From positions 1 through 38,200 of the forward strand of contig NZ_MWVJ01000063.1 in assembly GCF_002087335.1 (NCBI RefSeq): 38,200 bases of DNA. Reading direction: 5' to 3'. The notes under the pieces were generated by a model. It was not told where the DNA came from, made no database searches, and saw only the letters and a list, made by a program, of their open reading frames with translations. Position 1 is the first letter of the stretch; every line of letters begins with the position of its first letter. The translations under genes were made by a program, and so were the position numbers. Shown piece after piece: positions 24,723 through 37,534 of this stretch. Origin of the DNA: Pseudophaeobacter leonis (GTDB lineage: Bacteria > Pseudomonadota > Alphaproteobacteria > Rhodobacterales > Rhodobacteraceae).

Positions 24723-25265
24723 TCAGCCCTCGGCCTGCGAGGCCTCTAGGGATGCCTCGGCCAGAGAGGCCTCAACCCAGTCGACAAGTGCCTCCACCTC
24801 AGTGGCGCCCTGCACAGCCAGGCCATCTGAGAAGGCCTTGAAGGGCTCGACGTTCATCCGGTTGACACCGGAGACCACCACCAGCCCCTGCGCCAGAGCC
24901 TCACCGATAACCGGGCGCATGCCGCGTCCATCGGCCTCGTGTTTGCCAAACTTATTGACGATCAGAACCTGTGGCTGTGGGTCTTTATGCAGACTGCTTG
25001 TGACCTGCCCGACCGCCTGTTCCAGCGCCTCTGGATTCAGACGGCAGCCCCGCGACCCGGCGCCCAGGGATTGCGAAATGCGAATGGTTTCCCCAGCGGG
25101 CAGCACCCGCACATCCATATCGCACAGGGTGTCATCACTGCATTCGATATTGCTCTGCACGATACCGGCAAGGCGAATGCCTTTGGCGTCCAGCGCGTCG
25201 GCCAGATTGGTCAGCAAGCGGTCAGTCGCCCCACGGGTCTCGGTCATGACATAGGCCAGATGCAT
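24723..25265 (-). CDS. DUF2478 family protein (predicted nucleotide-binding)
   Basis: A 180-residue protein matching the DUF2478 family, a group often found near molybdenum or nitrogenase-type ABC transporter genes. Family segments are MHLAYVMTETRGATD, CDMDVRVLPAGETIRISQSLG, GSRGCRLNPEALEQA, VLIVNKFGKHEADGRGMRP and SGVNRMN. ATG 25265 is chosen because AGAGGG lies 6 nt before it. The last 15 residues (ASLAEASLEASQAEG) are a repetitive tail. It follows proW on the same strand after 142 nt, so operon membership is uncertain. It is thought to be a P-loop-like NTPase, but no function has been shown that I can cite. Confidence 0.85.
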   Translation of the reverse strand: MHLAYVMTETRGATDRLLTNLADALDAKGIRLAGIVQSNIECSDDTLCDMDVRVLPAGETIRISQSLGAGSRGCRLNPEALEQAVGQVTSSLHKDPQPQVLIVNKFGKHEADGRGMRPVIGEALAQGLVVVSGVNRMNVEPFKAFSDGLAVQGATEVEALVDWVEASLAEASLEASQAEG

Positions 25266-25393
25266 CAAAAGCCCTCTCATCTGTGTTATGGAATTCCGCC
25301 CCCAGTGCTATCCGCAATGCTGCCCTGACGCCAGAGGCAGAATTGCCGCGCCGCCCCTATGAGGCGACGCGCGCAGTCATGTTGCGGGTTAAA

Positions 25394-25444
25394 CCTCTAG
25401 GCCCATTATACCTCCAGGCCCACTATACCTCCAAACCCAGTGCG
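25394..25444. repeat. 17-bp tandem repeat spanning the proW stop codon
   Basis: Three units of 17 bp: cctctaggcccattata (25394-25410), cctccaggcccactata (25411-25427), cctccaaacccagtgcg (25428-25444). On the coding strand each repeats the end of proW (GGxxTGGAGGTATAG/A). The proW stop falls at the unit 2/3 boundary. The second copy creates a TATAAT-like string downstream of the gene. Confidence 0.8.
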
Positions 25445-27512
25445 CGTTTGCGCTCTTCGGCAAAGCCCTGAACCATCCGGTCGGCAATCAGCGCCAGGAT
25501 CGCCATGGCGGCCCCTGCGGAAATCCCAAGCCCGACATCCGCCTGCCCCAGGGCCAGATAGATCGACTGGCCCAGCCCGGTGGTGCCGATCAGCGCCGCA
25601 ATCACCAGCATGGCAAAGGCATAGAGGATGGTCTGGTTCAGCCCCAGCAGGATGGTTGGCGCCGCATAGGGCGCGCGCACATCGCGCATCATCTGCCAAC
25701 CCGTAGCCCCGGATGCGGTTGCCGCCTCGATCATCTCTTCCGGTGTGGCAACCAGCCCCTGCCGGGTGTAGCGGATCATCGGCACGATGGCATAGGCGAT
25801 GATCGCCAGAAAGGCCGAGAACTCACCGATCTGAAACACCATCAGCACCGGGATCAGAAAGACAAACAGCGGAATGGTCTGCAGCATATCACAGATTGGG
25901 CGCACCACGCGCCAGGCCATTGGCGATACCGCGCTCAGCAGGCCGATGCCGCCGCCCAGCACTGCACAGGCAAAGACAGACGCGCCCGACAGATAGAGCG
26001 ACAGCAGGGCGCGCTCCCACAGGCCCGACACCAGAATGCTCGCCAGCAACACGACGCTCAACAGCGCCAGCCGTCGCCCGCCTGCCACCCAGGCCAGCGC
26101 ACCGGTGCCCACCAGCACCAAGGGCCAGGGCAGTTGCGACACGCCAGTTTCAAGAATCCCGGCCGCGATCAGAACCACCAGACCAAGGGTCAACTGACCC
26201 CGCAGCGCCAGAGCCACAGCCGCCAGCGCAGCCGCGGCAAAGAACCAAAAGCTCATGGTGGTGGTCCACTGAAATCCCCAGGTAAAGGGCAGGATCGCCT
26301 GATCCAGACCGATGCGCAGCGGCAGCAGCACATAGAACATGATGCCGTTTTTGAAACTGGTCAGCAGATCCGCATTGGCGCGGGTGAAATCTGTCAGCCA
26401 GCCGTCCAGCGCCACGGCCACCGGGTCCAGCAGCTGATAGCTGCCGGCATCCGGCAAAGCACTCCAACAGGCAAGGCTCACAGCCGCCCCGAGGGCGAGG
26501 ATGCCATAGGCCACCCGCGCATCCCAAAGACGGCGGCGATCCTGCGCCAGAGTGCCGCTCATGCGGTCGATCAGGGTGGAAAAGATCACAATCACCGAGC
26601 CCGCCAGCATGGCATTGCCAAACTGCGCTTTGCGCATGGTCAACAGCACTTCCCAGCCTATGTCGTCAAAACCGCCAATCACCGCGGCAATGATCACCAT
26701 CGACAGCGCCGCCATCAGGCATTGATTGACGCCCACCATGATCTGCACCTTGGCGGCCGGGATCTCGACCTGAAACAGCTGCTGCATCCGGGTGCCGCCT
26801 GACATCACGGCGGCTTCTTTTACTTCGGGCTCAACCCGCTGCAATCCCAGCAAAACATTGCGCGCCATCGGCGGCGCCGCATAGATTGCCGAGGCAATCA
26901 GGCCAACCACAGGGCCAAAGCCAAACAGCACCAGCAAAGGCGTCAGATAAGCAAAGGTCGGCCCGGTCTGCATCACATCCAGCATCGCCTGCACCGGGGC
27001 GCGAAACCGTGGGAATTCATTGGCCAGAATGCCGATCAGCCCGCCTGCGACCAGCGCCAGCGGCACCGAGACCGCTACCAGCGCCAGCGTGTTCATGCCC
27101 TGCGGCCAATAGCCGGACAACAGCACCAGCCCAAGGCCCGTCGCCGCCATGGCAGCCATCTTCACACCGCAAGGCGCCAGCCCAGCGCCACCGTGGCCGC
27201 AATCAGCAGCGGCCAGGGAATATTGTACAGGGTGAAATTGGCAGCCGCCATGGGATAGTTCATCAGGGCTGAGAACAGCCGTGCGCCCGGCTTGGCAAAG
27301 CCCAGAAAGGCCGCCATGCCACTGCCGACCCAATCGCTTGCGGGCAGCACCCAGATTTTTGGGTAGGCCGTAAGCCAGGGCAGTGCCGTCTCAAGCAGCA
27401 GGCAGGCCACCCCCACCAGAACCGTGATCAGCGCGGCCACTGTGCCTTTACCCAGGCCGTTTGTGCCCAGGCGGTTTGCGGCCAGGCGGTTTGCGGCCAC
27501 GGGGCTATTCAT
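25423..27512 (-). pseudogene. proW: Glycine betaine/proline ABC permease ProW, fused two-domain form, frameshifted
   Basis: The ATG at 27512 overlaps the proV stop by 8 nt. The first frame gives about 115 residues with membrane helices, then hits TGA (27162-27164). The rest continues in another frame to 25423. The shift is in gtgtg (27163-27167), where removal of 2 nt restores VKMAAMAATGLG. Corrected, 695 residues contain two complete permease domains, each with an EAA loop (EVKEAAVMSGGTRMQQLFQVEIP and EMIEAATASGATGWQMMRDVRAP). This fused arrangement is seen in many Rhodobacteraceae. The N-terminus has a 15-nt in-frame repeat (AANRL AANRL GTNGL). The domains form the membrane channel for betaine-like osmolytes. 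As written the protein is broken. Confidence 0.85.
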
Positions 27513-28578
27513 GATCGGCTTCCACCTGCAGGGCAGCAGCCAGATCGGCCGGATTGATGACCCCCACCAGGGAGCCGTCACGGTCGCGCACCGGCACCGG
27601 TTCATACAGATCCATGCAGCGCGCCAGCGCCGCATCCAGCGTCATGTCGCGGCGCAATCCGGGATCATCGGCGCCATAGGCGTGGTTTTCCGGGCTCAGC
27701 ATCACCGAGGCCACATTGGCGTGGCGCCCCTTGGCGACATCCTTTGAGAACTCGCGCGCATAGTCATCCACCGGGTTGAGCACGATATCGGCGGGGGTGC
27801 CGATCTGCACAATCTTGCCATCGCGCATGATGGCAATGCGGTCCGCCAGTTTCAGCGCCTCGTTGATGTCATGGGTGATAAAGACAATGGTGGTTTTCAG
27901 CTTGTTCTGAATATCAAGGAACTCATCCTGCAACTGGCGGCGGATCAAAGGGTCCAGCGCCGAGAAAGGCTCATCCAGAAACCACACGGAACAGTCGGTC
28001 ACAAGCGAGCGCGCAATGCCGACCCGCTGGCGCTGACCACCGGAGAGCTCACGCGGGTAGTGATCCTCCCGGCCCGCCAGCCCAACCAGCTCAATAACCT
28101 CCTGCGCCTTGGCGCGACGCACCTTGCGCTTGATCCCCTGCACCCGCAGTGGATAGGCCACATTGTCGGCCACGGTCATATGCGGAAACAGGCCAAAATG
28201 CTGAAACACCATGCCCAGTGTCTTGCGACGCAGCTCAATCAGGCGCGCCTTGCTGGCCGAGACGATGTCCTCGCCCTCGATGCGGATTTCACCATGGGTG
28301 GCATGCAACAGATGCGAGATACAGCGGATGAGAGTGGACTTCCCGGATCCGGAAAGCCCCATGATGACAAAGAGTTCGCCCTCTTTCACCTCAAAATTGG
28401 CGTCCTGCACCGCAGGTACAAGGCCCTGAGCGCGCAGCGCCTCAGACACATCAGAGGCGGTCTTATGCTGCGACAGCGCCTCTTTCAGGGCGCTGTCTGC
28501 GTTGGGGCCAAAAACCTGCCAGACATTCTGGCAGGAAATTGCAGGCGTGTCAGACGCACTCATAGGTGCGTCGCTCAC
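27505..28578 (-). CDS. proV: Glycine betaine/proline ABC transporter ATP-binding protein
   Basis: A 357-residue ATPase with Walker A GLSGSGKS (residues 74-81), Q-loop MVFQHFGLFPH, signature LSGGQRQRV, Walker B CSVWFLDEP and switch FITHD. The N-terminal extension before the ABC domain and the C-terminal CBS-like segment (ARCMDLYEPVPVRDRDGSLVGVI) are typical of ProV/OpuAA, where CBS domains sense ionic strength. The GTG at 28578 overlaps the proX stop by 4 nt; ATG 28563 is an alternative. It ends within the start region of proW. Confidence 0.93.
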   Translation of the reverse strand: MSDAPMSASDTPAISCQNVWQVFGPNADSALKEALSQHKTASDVSEALRAQGLVPAVQDANFEVKEGELFVIMGLSGSGKSTLIRCISHLLHATHGEIRIEGEDIVSASKARLIELRRKTLGMVFQHFGLFPHMTVADNVAYPLRVQGIKRKVRRAKAQEVIELVGLAGREDHYPRELSGGQRQRVGIARSLVTDCSVWFLDEPFSALDPLIRRQLQDEFLDIQNKLKTTIVFITHDINEALKLADRIAIMRDGKIVQIGTPADIVLNPVDDYAREFSKDVAKGRHANVASVMLSPENHAYGADDPGLRRDMTLDAALARCMDLYEPVPVRDRDGSLVGVINPADLAAALQVEADHE

Positions 28579-29534
28579 TTGGTCGCGGCGTCGACAACCG
28601 GGCGCCAGGCGGGCTCATTGGCGGCCATCCAGGCGGCCACAACCTCTTCGACCTTACCGCCATCCACATCGATCGCGCCCATCATTGGCTGCTGATCTTC
28701 GACCGCCAATGTGTAGTTGGACAGAATTTCAAAGGCAGCGGGCCAGGTTTCAGCCGTGCCGGACCAGGCAGCTTTGAAAATCCGCGAGGGTGCAAAATCA
28801 CAGTCGTTCACAGCGTTTGGGTTCGGGCCCCAGGCCGGATCATTAAAGCACGCCTCTTCGCCAACCGGCAGATCGACAAATTTCACGTCATAGGCGGACA
28901 TCGCCCAGTGGGGCTGCCAAAAGGTGATCAGCAGCGGCGTTTTGCGCTCGGTTGAGGCGCGCAGCTCGGCAATCAAAGCGCCCTCAGAACCCGCAGGCAC
29001 CGCTTTGAATGGCAGTTCCAGACCGGTCATGCGGTCGGCACCGGGCGTGCCCCAATCGGCAGGGTAGTCAACCAGACGTCCGGCAGGCAGGGTCTCGGCC
29101 GAGGCAAACAGCGGCGCGCAATCCTTCAGCGCTTCCCAGGCGGGCAGACCGGGGCACAGCTCTGCCACGTGTGCGGGGTATGCGATGCCTTCCTTGGCGT
29201 CGAGTTCCAGATCACCCAGCTCGACAATCGTGCCTTCGGCCACCTTACCGGCATATTGCTCAGACACATTGGAAGACCAGATTTCCATTGTGGCGTGGAT
29301 ATCACCATCGGCGATGGCCTGGAACTGGTTCAGCAGGCCTGCGGTGACATATTCGACCTTGTAGCCCGCCGCTTTCAGCATCTCACCGGCGATATGGGTA
29401 GAGACGTGCTGGCCGGTCCATTCGTTGATCGCCAGCTTGATTGGTTTGTCCACAGCGCCCAACTCGGCCGCCTGTCCCATGCCGACAACCAGTGAGGCGG
29501 CGCCAAGAACGCATGCAAATGTTGAAGTCTTCAT
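28575..29534 (-). CDS. proX: Glycine betaine-binding periplasmic protein
   Basis: ATG 29534 behind AGGGA gives 319 residues with a signal peptide (MKTSTFACVLGAASLVVGMGQAAE). Mature-protein features of ProX-type binding proteins include IKLAINEWTGQHVSTHIAGEML, DGDIHATMEIWSSN, FWQPHWAMSAYDVKFVDLP and several conserved Trp residues that form the aromatic cage for quaternary amines. It is the first gene of proXVW. The 342-bp gap to bioA holds its promoter region; a TATACT near 29,590-29,595 is a possible -10. Confidence 0.93.
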   Translation of the reverse strand: MKTSTFACVLGAASLVVGMGQAAELGAVDKPIKLAINEWTGQHVSTHIAGEMLKAAGYKVEYVTAGLLNQFQAIADGDIHATMEIWSSNVSEQYAGKVAEGTIVELGDLELDAKEGIAYPAHVAELCPGLPAWEALKDCAPLFASAETLPAGRLVDYPADWGTPGADRMTGLELPFKAVPAGSEGALIAELRASTERKTPLLITFWQPHWAMSAYDVKFVDLPVGEEACFNDPAWGPNPNAVNDCDFAPSRIFKAAWSGTAETWPAAFEILSNYTLAVEDQQPMMGAIDVDGGKVEEVVAAWMAANEPAWRPVVDAATK

Positions 29535-29876
29535 TGGTGATTTCCCTGTTTTATTTCCCCGCACTCCCAAGATCGGTGCGGCGGAGTATAGTGGAACCTT
29601 TGGGTTCAAAAATCTCAAAGACGCGCGCGAGGCTCGCGTCTCGATTTCAGTCGTGCAATCTGTATCTGCCCAAGTGTGACCGGGTATGCCACAACAAATT
29701 GAACGTTTTGCGACCCTTTGTCGATGATTCACGGCACAGAATCGGGAATTTCTTGTTTCATCATTCAAATTACTAAAGCGCAAAGCCAGAATTTGCGACA
29801 ATTGGCATCGAATCCCTGCGGTGTTTGACCTGCACTGCGTCCCGGCAGCGTGGCTCTTGTGCGACGACAGCGCTGA
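29535..29876. other. 342-bp intergenic region before proX
   Basis: No supported gene on either strand. It should contain the proXVW promoter; the only visible hint is TATACT on the minus strand about 50 nt before the proX start, with no well-spaced -35. AT content is higher than in the flanking genes. Confidence 0.4.
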
Positions 29877-31175
29877 TTACAGCTCACGCGCAAGACGCAA
29901 CATGGCCGAGGTGATCTCGCTCAGCTGGTCAGGAGACGTAATGAAGGGTGGCATGGCGTAGATATTTTTGCCAAAGGGCCGCAGAAAGACCCCCATTTCC
30001 GGGGCGCGAGCATGGGCGGCATCGGCGCAAACCCGGTGCTTCATCTCGATAACGCCGATCCCGCCCAGCACCCGCACATCGGCCACATTGGGCAGGGCGC
30101 GCGCCGGGGCCAGCTCGTCGCGCATCTGTGCCGCAAGCTATGCAACCCTGGCCTGCCAGTCCTGCCCGCACAAAAGATCCAGCGCAGCGCCAGCCGCCGC
30201 GCAGGCGAGCGGGTTGGCCATATAGGTGGGGCCATGCATGAAAATGCCGGGACTTCCGTTGCCGATGCCCAGTGCGACGCGCTCATTGGCCATGGTGCAG
30301 GCAAACGAGATATGCCCCCCTGTCAGCCCCTTTCCCAAACAGATGATATCCGGCTCAACGCGGCAAAACCCGGTGGCAAACATCTCTCCTGTGCGGCCAA
30401 AGCCGGTGGCGATCTCGTCAAAGATCAGCAGGATGCCCAGCGCATCACACAGGGCGCGCGCCTGGTTCAGGTACTCAGGATGATAAAAATGCATCCCCCC
30501 CGTACCCTGCACCACAGGCTCCAGAATAAATCCGGCGATCTGCGACGCATTGGCTTCCAGCAGGGTCTGCAGCGCGCCGATGCCGTTGAGCGCCGGGGCG
30601 TCAATCCAGTCCTCGCCCAGACGGATCGGCGGGCGGGGGACAAAATGCTGCACCGACAGCGCCCCCTGAAACAGATGATGCATGCCGGTGTCCGGATCAC
30701 AAACGCTCATCGCTTTCCAGGTGTCGCCATGATAGCCCGAACGCAGGGTGGCAAACTGGCTGCGCCCCTCAAACCCCATGGCATGCTGGTATTGCACCGC
30801 CATCTTCATCGCCACCTCAACCGCGACCGAGCCACTGTCACAGTAGAAAATCCGCGTCAGGCTGTCGGGGGTGATCGCAAGCAGTTTGCGCCCCAGATCA
30901 ATGGCCGGATCATGGGTCAGCCCGCCAAACATCACATGCGGCATCCGGTCGAGCTGATCATGGATGGCCTGGGTAATCACCGGGTTATTATGCCCATGCA
31001 TCATGCACCACCACGAGGACATGGCATCAATCATCCGGGTGCCATCCTCAAGGGTGATATACACGCCCGCGCTTTCCTTTACCAGAAAGGTCGGACCCGG
31101 CTTGGCGACATTGGTATAGGGGTGCCACAGATGGCGCTGGTCAAATTCCAGCTGGCTGAGGTCAGATGCAGTCAT
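29877..31175 (-). pseudogene. bioA: Adenosylmethionine-8-amino-7-oxononanoate aminotransferase BioA, internal amber codon
   Basis: BioA converts KAPA to DAPA using SAM as amino donor. From ATG 31175 the frame has RHLWHPYTN, MIDAMSSWWCMMHGHNNP, YCDSGSVAVEVAMKMA, IFDEIATGFGRTG and the PLP-lysine segment CLGKGLTGG. At codon 346 a TAG (30138-30140 on the plus strand as cta) interrupts [22 protein letters not shown]. The remaining 86 codons to the stop at 29877 continue in the same frame ([20 protein letters not shown]). A single substitution from CAG or GAG explains this. Without readthrough the C-terminal domain is lost and the enzyme should be inactive. The ATG overlaps the bioD stop by 4 nt. 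Confidence 0.9.
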
Positions 31176-31801
31176 GGGGTCATGGCCTGTTTGATGGCGT
31201 CAAGGTCGATGTGGTTTTGCCAGGCCTCAGCCAGGGAGGTTCGGTCCAGATCAGCAACCATCGGCAAGCGCCCCAGATGGCGCACCTGTCCAAACTGGCA
31301 GATGGTCTCTTCCACCGCAGGCTCAGACTCGCCTATGAAAGCCACGCCCACAACTGAACAGCCCGCGTTCTGCAGCGCCTTGAGCGACAGCAAGGTGTGA
31401 TTGATGGTGCCAAGCTGGGTGCGTGCGCACAGGATGACCGGCGCCTGCCAGCGGGCAAAAAGATCCAAATACAAACAGGTTCGATTGAGCGGCACCATCA
31501 GCCCGCCTGCCCCCTCGACCACCAGCGGGCCTGCATGATCCGGCAGGGCGAGGGTCGCAGGATCAATCTCTGCGCCTTCCGCCTCGCAGGCCAGATGCGG
31601 CGAGGCCGCAAGCTGCAGCCGGTAGCCCTCGGGCAGGACTGGCTGGCCGGACAGACGCGCCACGACCTGACTGTCGGTCTCCTCCTGCAATCCTGCCTGC
31701 ACCGGCTTCCAATAGCTGGCCCCCAGCGCCTGCACCAATCCGGCTGAAAACACCGTTTTGCCGATGCCTGTATCGCTGCCTGTCACCACAAGTGCGCTCA
31801 T
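31172..31801 (-). CDS. bioD: Dethiobiotin synthetase
   Basis: The 209-residue enzyme carboxylates DAPA with ATP and CO2 to dethiobiotin. The P-loop VTGSDTGIGKT is at residues 6-16, followed by YWKPVQAG and the VEGAGGLMVPL motif near residue 95. ATGA overlaps on both sides (bioF stop and bioA start) show tight translational coupling in the bioBFDA operon. Length is normal and no lesion was found. Confidence 0.94.
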   Translation of the reverse strand: MSALVVTGSDTGIGKTVFSAGLVQALGASYWKPVQAGLQEETDSQVVARLSGQPVLPEGYRLQLAASPHLACEAEGAEIDPATLALPDHAGPLVVEGAGGLMVPLNRTCLYLDLFARWQAPVILCARTQLGTINHTLLSLKALQNAGCSVVGVAFIGESEPAVEETICQFGQVRHLGRLPMVADLDRTSLAEAWQNHIDLDAIKQAMTP

Positions 31802-33042
31802 GCCTGGGGCTCCAGTACCAGACTCTCCACAGCGGGGGCCTCAACAGCGGGGCTCTCCACTGCGGGGGCCTCAACAGCGGTCGTTTGCGCTGCGGCTACG
31901 TCCAGATCCACTCGCTCCAGCTCAGGAGCAAGCCGTTCAAACAATTCAGTAATCACCGGTTTGGTAAGCGTTCCAGTGATGGAAATCCGCAATCTGGCCG
32001 TGCCCTGTGGCACTGTCGGCGGCCGGATACCCCGGATGTCGAACCCCTGCCGTTGCAAATGGCCCGCCACCGCCATGCACAGCCCCTCTTTGCCCAGCAC
32101 CACCGGCAGGATCTGGCTGTCATACCCGCGCAAGCCGCACAAACGCGCCGCCTCGGCCTGGGCATGGTCGATGTTGTCCCAGGCCCGCTGACGCCGCGCC
32201 GGGTTTGTCGCCAGATCCCTGAGCCCAGCGCGCGCCAGCGCCGCATTCAGCGGCGACGGCGCCGTGGCAAAAATGAACCCCCGGGCCCGGTTGATCAGGG
32301 TTTCAATCAGCACCCTTGCGCCGCAGATCAGAGCGCCAGACGCCCCCAGCGCCTTGCCACAGGTGTGCAGGGTCAAGACCTTGGGGCGATGCGCAATGCC
32401 ATGCGCCAGACCGCGCCCCAGATCCCCAAACAGGCCGGTGGCATGGGCTCCATCCTCCACCAGAACCGCATCTTCCTGCACCGCCAGCGCGCACATGGCC
32501 GTCAGCGGCGCCAAAGCCCCCTCCATGGAATAGACCGCCTCGATGGCGATCCAGATCTGGCCAGCTCCGCCCATAGCCCGCCACCGGGCGATCTCATCCG
32601 CCGCCGCCTTGACATCGTTATGAGCAAATTTGCGCGTCTCGGCCCGGCCCAGTCGCACGCCATCATGGGTGCTGGCGTGGATCAGCGCATCATAGAGCAC
32701 CAGATCGCCTTTTTGCGGCAGGGCGGAAAAGATCGCCTGGTTGGCGTTGACCCCCCCGCCCATAAACAGCGCCGCCTCGGTGCCAAAAAACGCCGCCGCC
32801 TCCTGCTCTAGCGCGATATGCTCCGCGTCATTGCCCCGCAACAGACGCGAGCCCCCCGCCCCGACGGCAACGCCACGCCCCAGGGCCTCAATCGCGGCAT
32901 CTTTCAGCACGTCACTCACGGACAGGCCGAGATAGTCATTAGAGGAAAAGTCATGCCCGGCCCGGGGTATCAGGCGGCGAAACCGGTCCATCTGCCGCAG
33001 GTCGTCCAGTGCAGCCTCCTGTCGGGCAAACACCTGCGTCAT
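31798..33042 (-). CDS. bioF: 8-amino-7-oxononanoate synthase
   Basis: BioF condenses pimeloyl-thioester with L-alanine to KAPA (PLP enzyme). Diagnostic segments are [60 protein letters not shown] and the PLP-lysine region [13 protein letters not shown]. The enzyme body ends near LFERLAPEL. An extra tail of about 35 residues follows with a 10-residue repeat ([10 protein letters not shown] twice, from a 30-bp DNA repeat at about 31,825-31,882). The tail is in frame and its stop overlaps the bioD start as ATGA, so it is probably translated. It is unusual for the family. Confidence 0.93.
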   Translation of the reverse strand: MTQVFARQEAALDDLRQMDRFRRLIPRAGHDFSSNDYLGLSVSDVLKDAAIEALGRGVAVGAGGSRLLRGNDAEHIALEQEAAAFFGTEAALFMGGGVNANQAIFSALPQKGDLVLYDALIHASTHDGVRLGRAETRKFAHNDVKAAADEIARWRAMGGAGQIWIAIEAVYSMEGALAPLTAMCALAVQEDAVLVEDGAHATGLFGDLGRGLAHGIAHRPKVLTLHTCGKALGASGALICGARVLIETLINRARGFIFATAPSPLNAALARAGLRDLATNPARRQRAWDNIDHAQAEAARLCGLRGYDSQILPVVLGKEGLCMAVAGHLQRQGFDIRGIRPPTVPQGTARLRISITGTLTKPVITELFERLAPELERVDLDVAAAQTTAVEAPAVESPAVEAPAVESLVLEPQA

Positions 33043-34018
33043 GACTGGCTTCCGTCGCAGCCAACTCCCATGGCGGTGATACCAAGCCGTTGAAAAGCGC
33101 CTGATCCTTGTCCTCTTCTGGGTTTTCAGCTGTCAGCAGCGTGTCGCCGACAAAGATCGAATTGGCCCCGGCAAAAAAGCACATCGCCTGCAGCTCGTCG
33201 CTCATAACAGAGCGCCCCGCCGAAAGACGCACATGGCTCTTGGGCATCAGGATCCGCGCCAACGCGATGGTGCGGACAAATTCAATCGGGTCCAGCTTGG
33301 GCACATCCGCCAGTGGCGTGTCCGGCATTGGGATCAGCATATTCACCGGCACGGAATCCGGATGCTCCGCCAGGGTGGCCAGCGCCAGCAGCATGTCAAT
33401 GCGGTCCATCTGCTGCTCGCCCATGCCAACGATGCCGCCGGCGCAGACCTTCATGCCCGCCTCGCGCACCCGGTTCAGAGTATCAATCCGATCTGCAAAA
33501 GTCCGGGTGGTGATGATCTCAGAGTAGTAGCGCTCGGAGGTGTCGATATTATGGTTGTAATAGTCCAGCCCGGCATCGCGCAGGCGGAACACCTGACTAT
33601 CGTCCAGCATGCCCAGCGTCATGCAGGTCTCCATGCCCAGTTCCTTGACCCCGTGGATCATCGCCTCAAGCGCCGCCATGTCGCGATCCTTTGGCGAGCG
33701 CCAGGCCGCCCCCATGCAATAGCGCGTGGCACCGCCCGCCTTGGCCTTGCGCGCCTCCGCCAGCACCCGCTCAACCTCGATCAGCTTACTCGCCGAGAGC
33801 TTGGCGCCGTTGCGGGCAGACTGTGAACAATAGGCGCAGTCCTCGGCACAGCCGCCGGTCTTGATGCTCAGGAGTTTGGATTTCTGCACCTGATTGGGAT
33901 CATAGTGCAGCCGGTGCACCGACTGCGCCTCAAACAGCAAGTCCATAAAGGGCTGGTTGTAAATCGTTTCCGCCTCGGCGCGGGTCCAGTTGGTTCGAAT
34001 GGGGGCGGCGTCCAGCAT
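32951..34018 (-). CDS. bioB: Biotin synthase BioB, C-terminus altered by a frameshift
   Basis: The radical-SAM enzyme inserts sulfur into dethiobiotin. The cluster motif CAEDCAYC is in [18 protein letters not shown], followed by YCMGAAWR and [10 protein letters not shown]. The first ~300 residues are intact. At 33081-33083 one base is missing (ttggt where ttgggt is expected on the coding strand). Restoring it gives the family-typical end [16 protein letters not shown] and a TGA (33039-33041) that overlaps the bioF ATG as ATGA. As written, the frame runs 92 nt into bioF and ends in an unrelated Pro/Gly-rich tail. ATG 34018 follows AGGAG. Activity may be partly retained, because catalytic residues lie upstream. 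Confidence 0.92.
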   Translation of the reverse strand: MLDAAPIRTNWTRAEAETIYNQPFMDLLFEAQSVHRLHYDPNQVQKSKLLSIKTGGCAEDCAYCSQSARNGAKLSASKLIEVERVLAEARKAKAGGATRYCMGAAWRSPKDRDMAALEAMIHGVKELGMETCMTLGMLDDSQVFRLRDAGLDYYNHNIDTSERYYSEIITTRTFADRIDTLNRVREAGMKVCAGGIVGMGEQQMDRIDMLLALATLAEHPDSVPVNMLIPMPDTPLADVPKLDPIEFVRTIALARILMPKSHVRLSAGRSVMSDELQAMCFFAGANSIFVGDTLLTAENPEEDKDQALFNGLVSPPWELAATEASHDAGVCPTGGCTGRPAADGPVSPPDTPGRA

Positions 34019-34092
34019 AGAGTCTCCTGAGGATGAGCATGTTGTTTGAGCGTGGCAGTGTTGTTTTCATGGGTCAGGTGACCCTTTGAGAT

Positions 34093-34121
34093 TTTATAGA
34101 TAAAAATCGCACCGCCTCCAA
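34093..34121 (-). promoter_or_regulatory. Promoter of bioBFDA with BioR-type operator
   Basis: On the minus strand TTGGAG (34121-34116), a 17-nt spacer and TATAAA (34098-34093) form a plausible sigma-70 promoter. The palindrome TTATAGATAA on the plus strand (34094-34103), read TTATCTATAA on the other, matches the BioR box consensus TTATMKATAA described for alphaproteobacterial biotin operons. It overlaps the -10, so BioR binding would block transcription. A weaker copy (ATATCTATCA) occurs near 34,191-34,200. Confidence 0.7.
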
Positions 34122-34240
34122 CCTCAATTGCAGTGATGCGAAAACTTTCGCCAAAATTGGGCTTAGAGCAGTGCTATTAAACATAAATAAATATCTATCA
34201 AAATTCTGATTGACGCCAACCCACTCCCTCCCCTAGGTCT

Positions 34241-37333
<3,093 letters not shown>

Positions 37334-37337
<4 letters not shown>

Positions 37338-37531
37338 AGATCCAGATCAACGCCGAAACCCACGACATCCAGTCAACCACCCTGGACGAGGCGCTGACCG
37401 AACTGGGCATGACCAGCCTCGCGCTGGCCACCGCTGTCAACGGAACCTTTGTTTCGCGCGCGAAACGCAAAACTTTCGCCCTTTGCGACGGCGACCGGAT
37501 CGATGTGCTTGCCCCGATGCAGGGAGGCTGA
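37334..37531 (+). CDS. thiS: Sulfur carrier protein ThiS
   Basis: A 65-residue beta-grasp, ubiquitin-like protein ending in the required Gly-Gly (MQGG). The C-terminal glycine is thiocarboxylated and supplies sulfur to ThiG. ATG overlaps the thiO stop, and thiG begins 3 nt after its stop. Typical segments are TLDEALTELG and ATAVNGTFVSR. Confidence 0.94.
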
Positions 37532-37534
37532 CCC

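Noticed and set aside
30012..31400. 462-residue open frame antisense to bioA/bioD
   Set aside because: Both sense genes are certain; the antisense frame spans two genes and resembles nothing.
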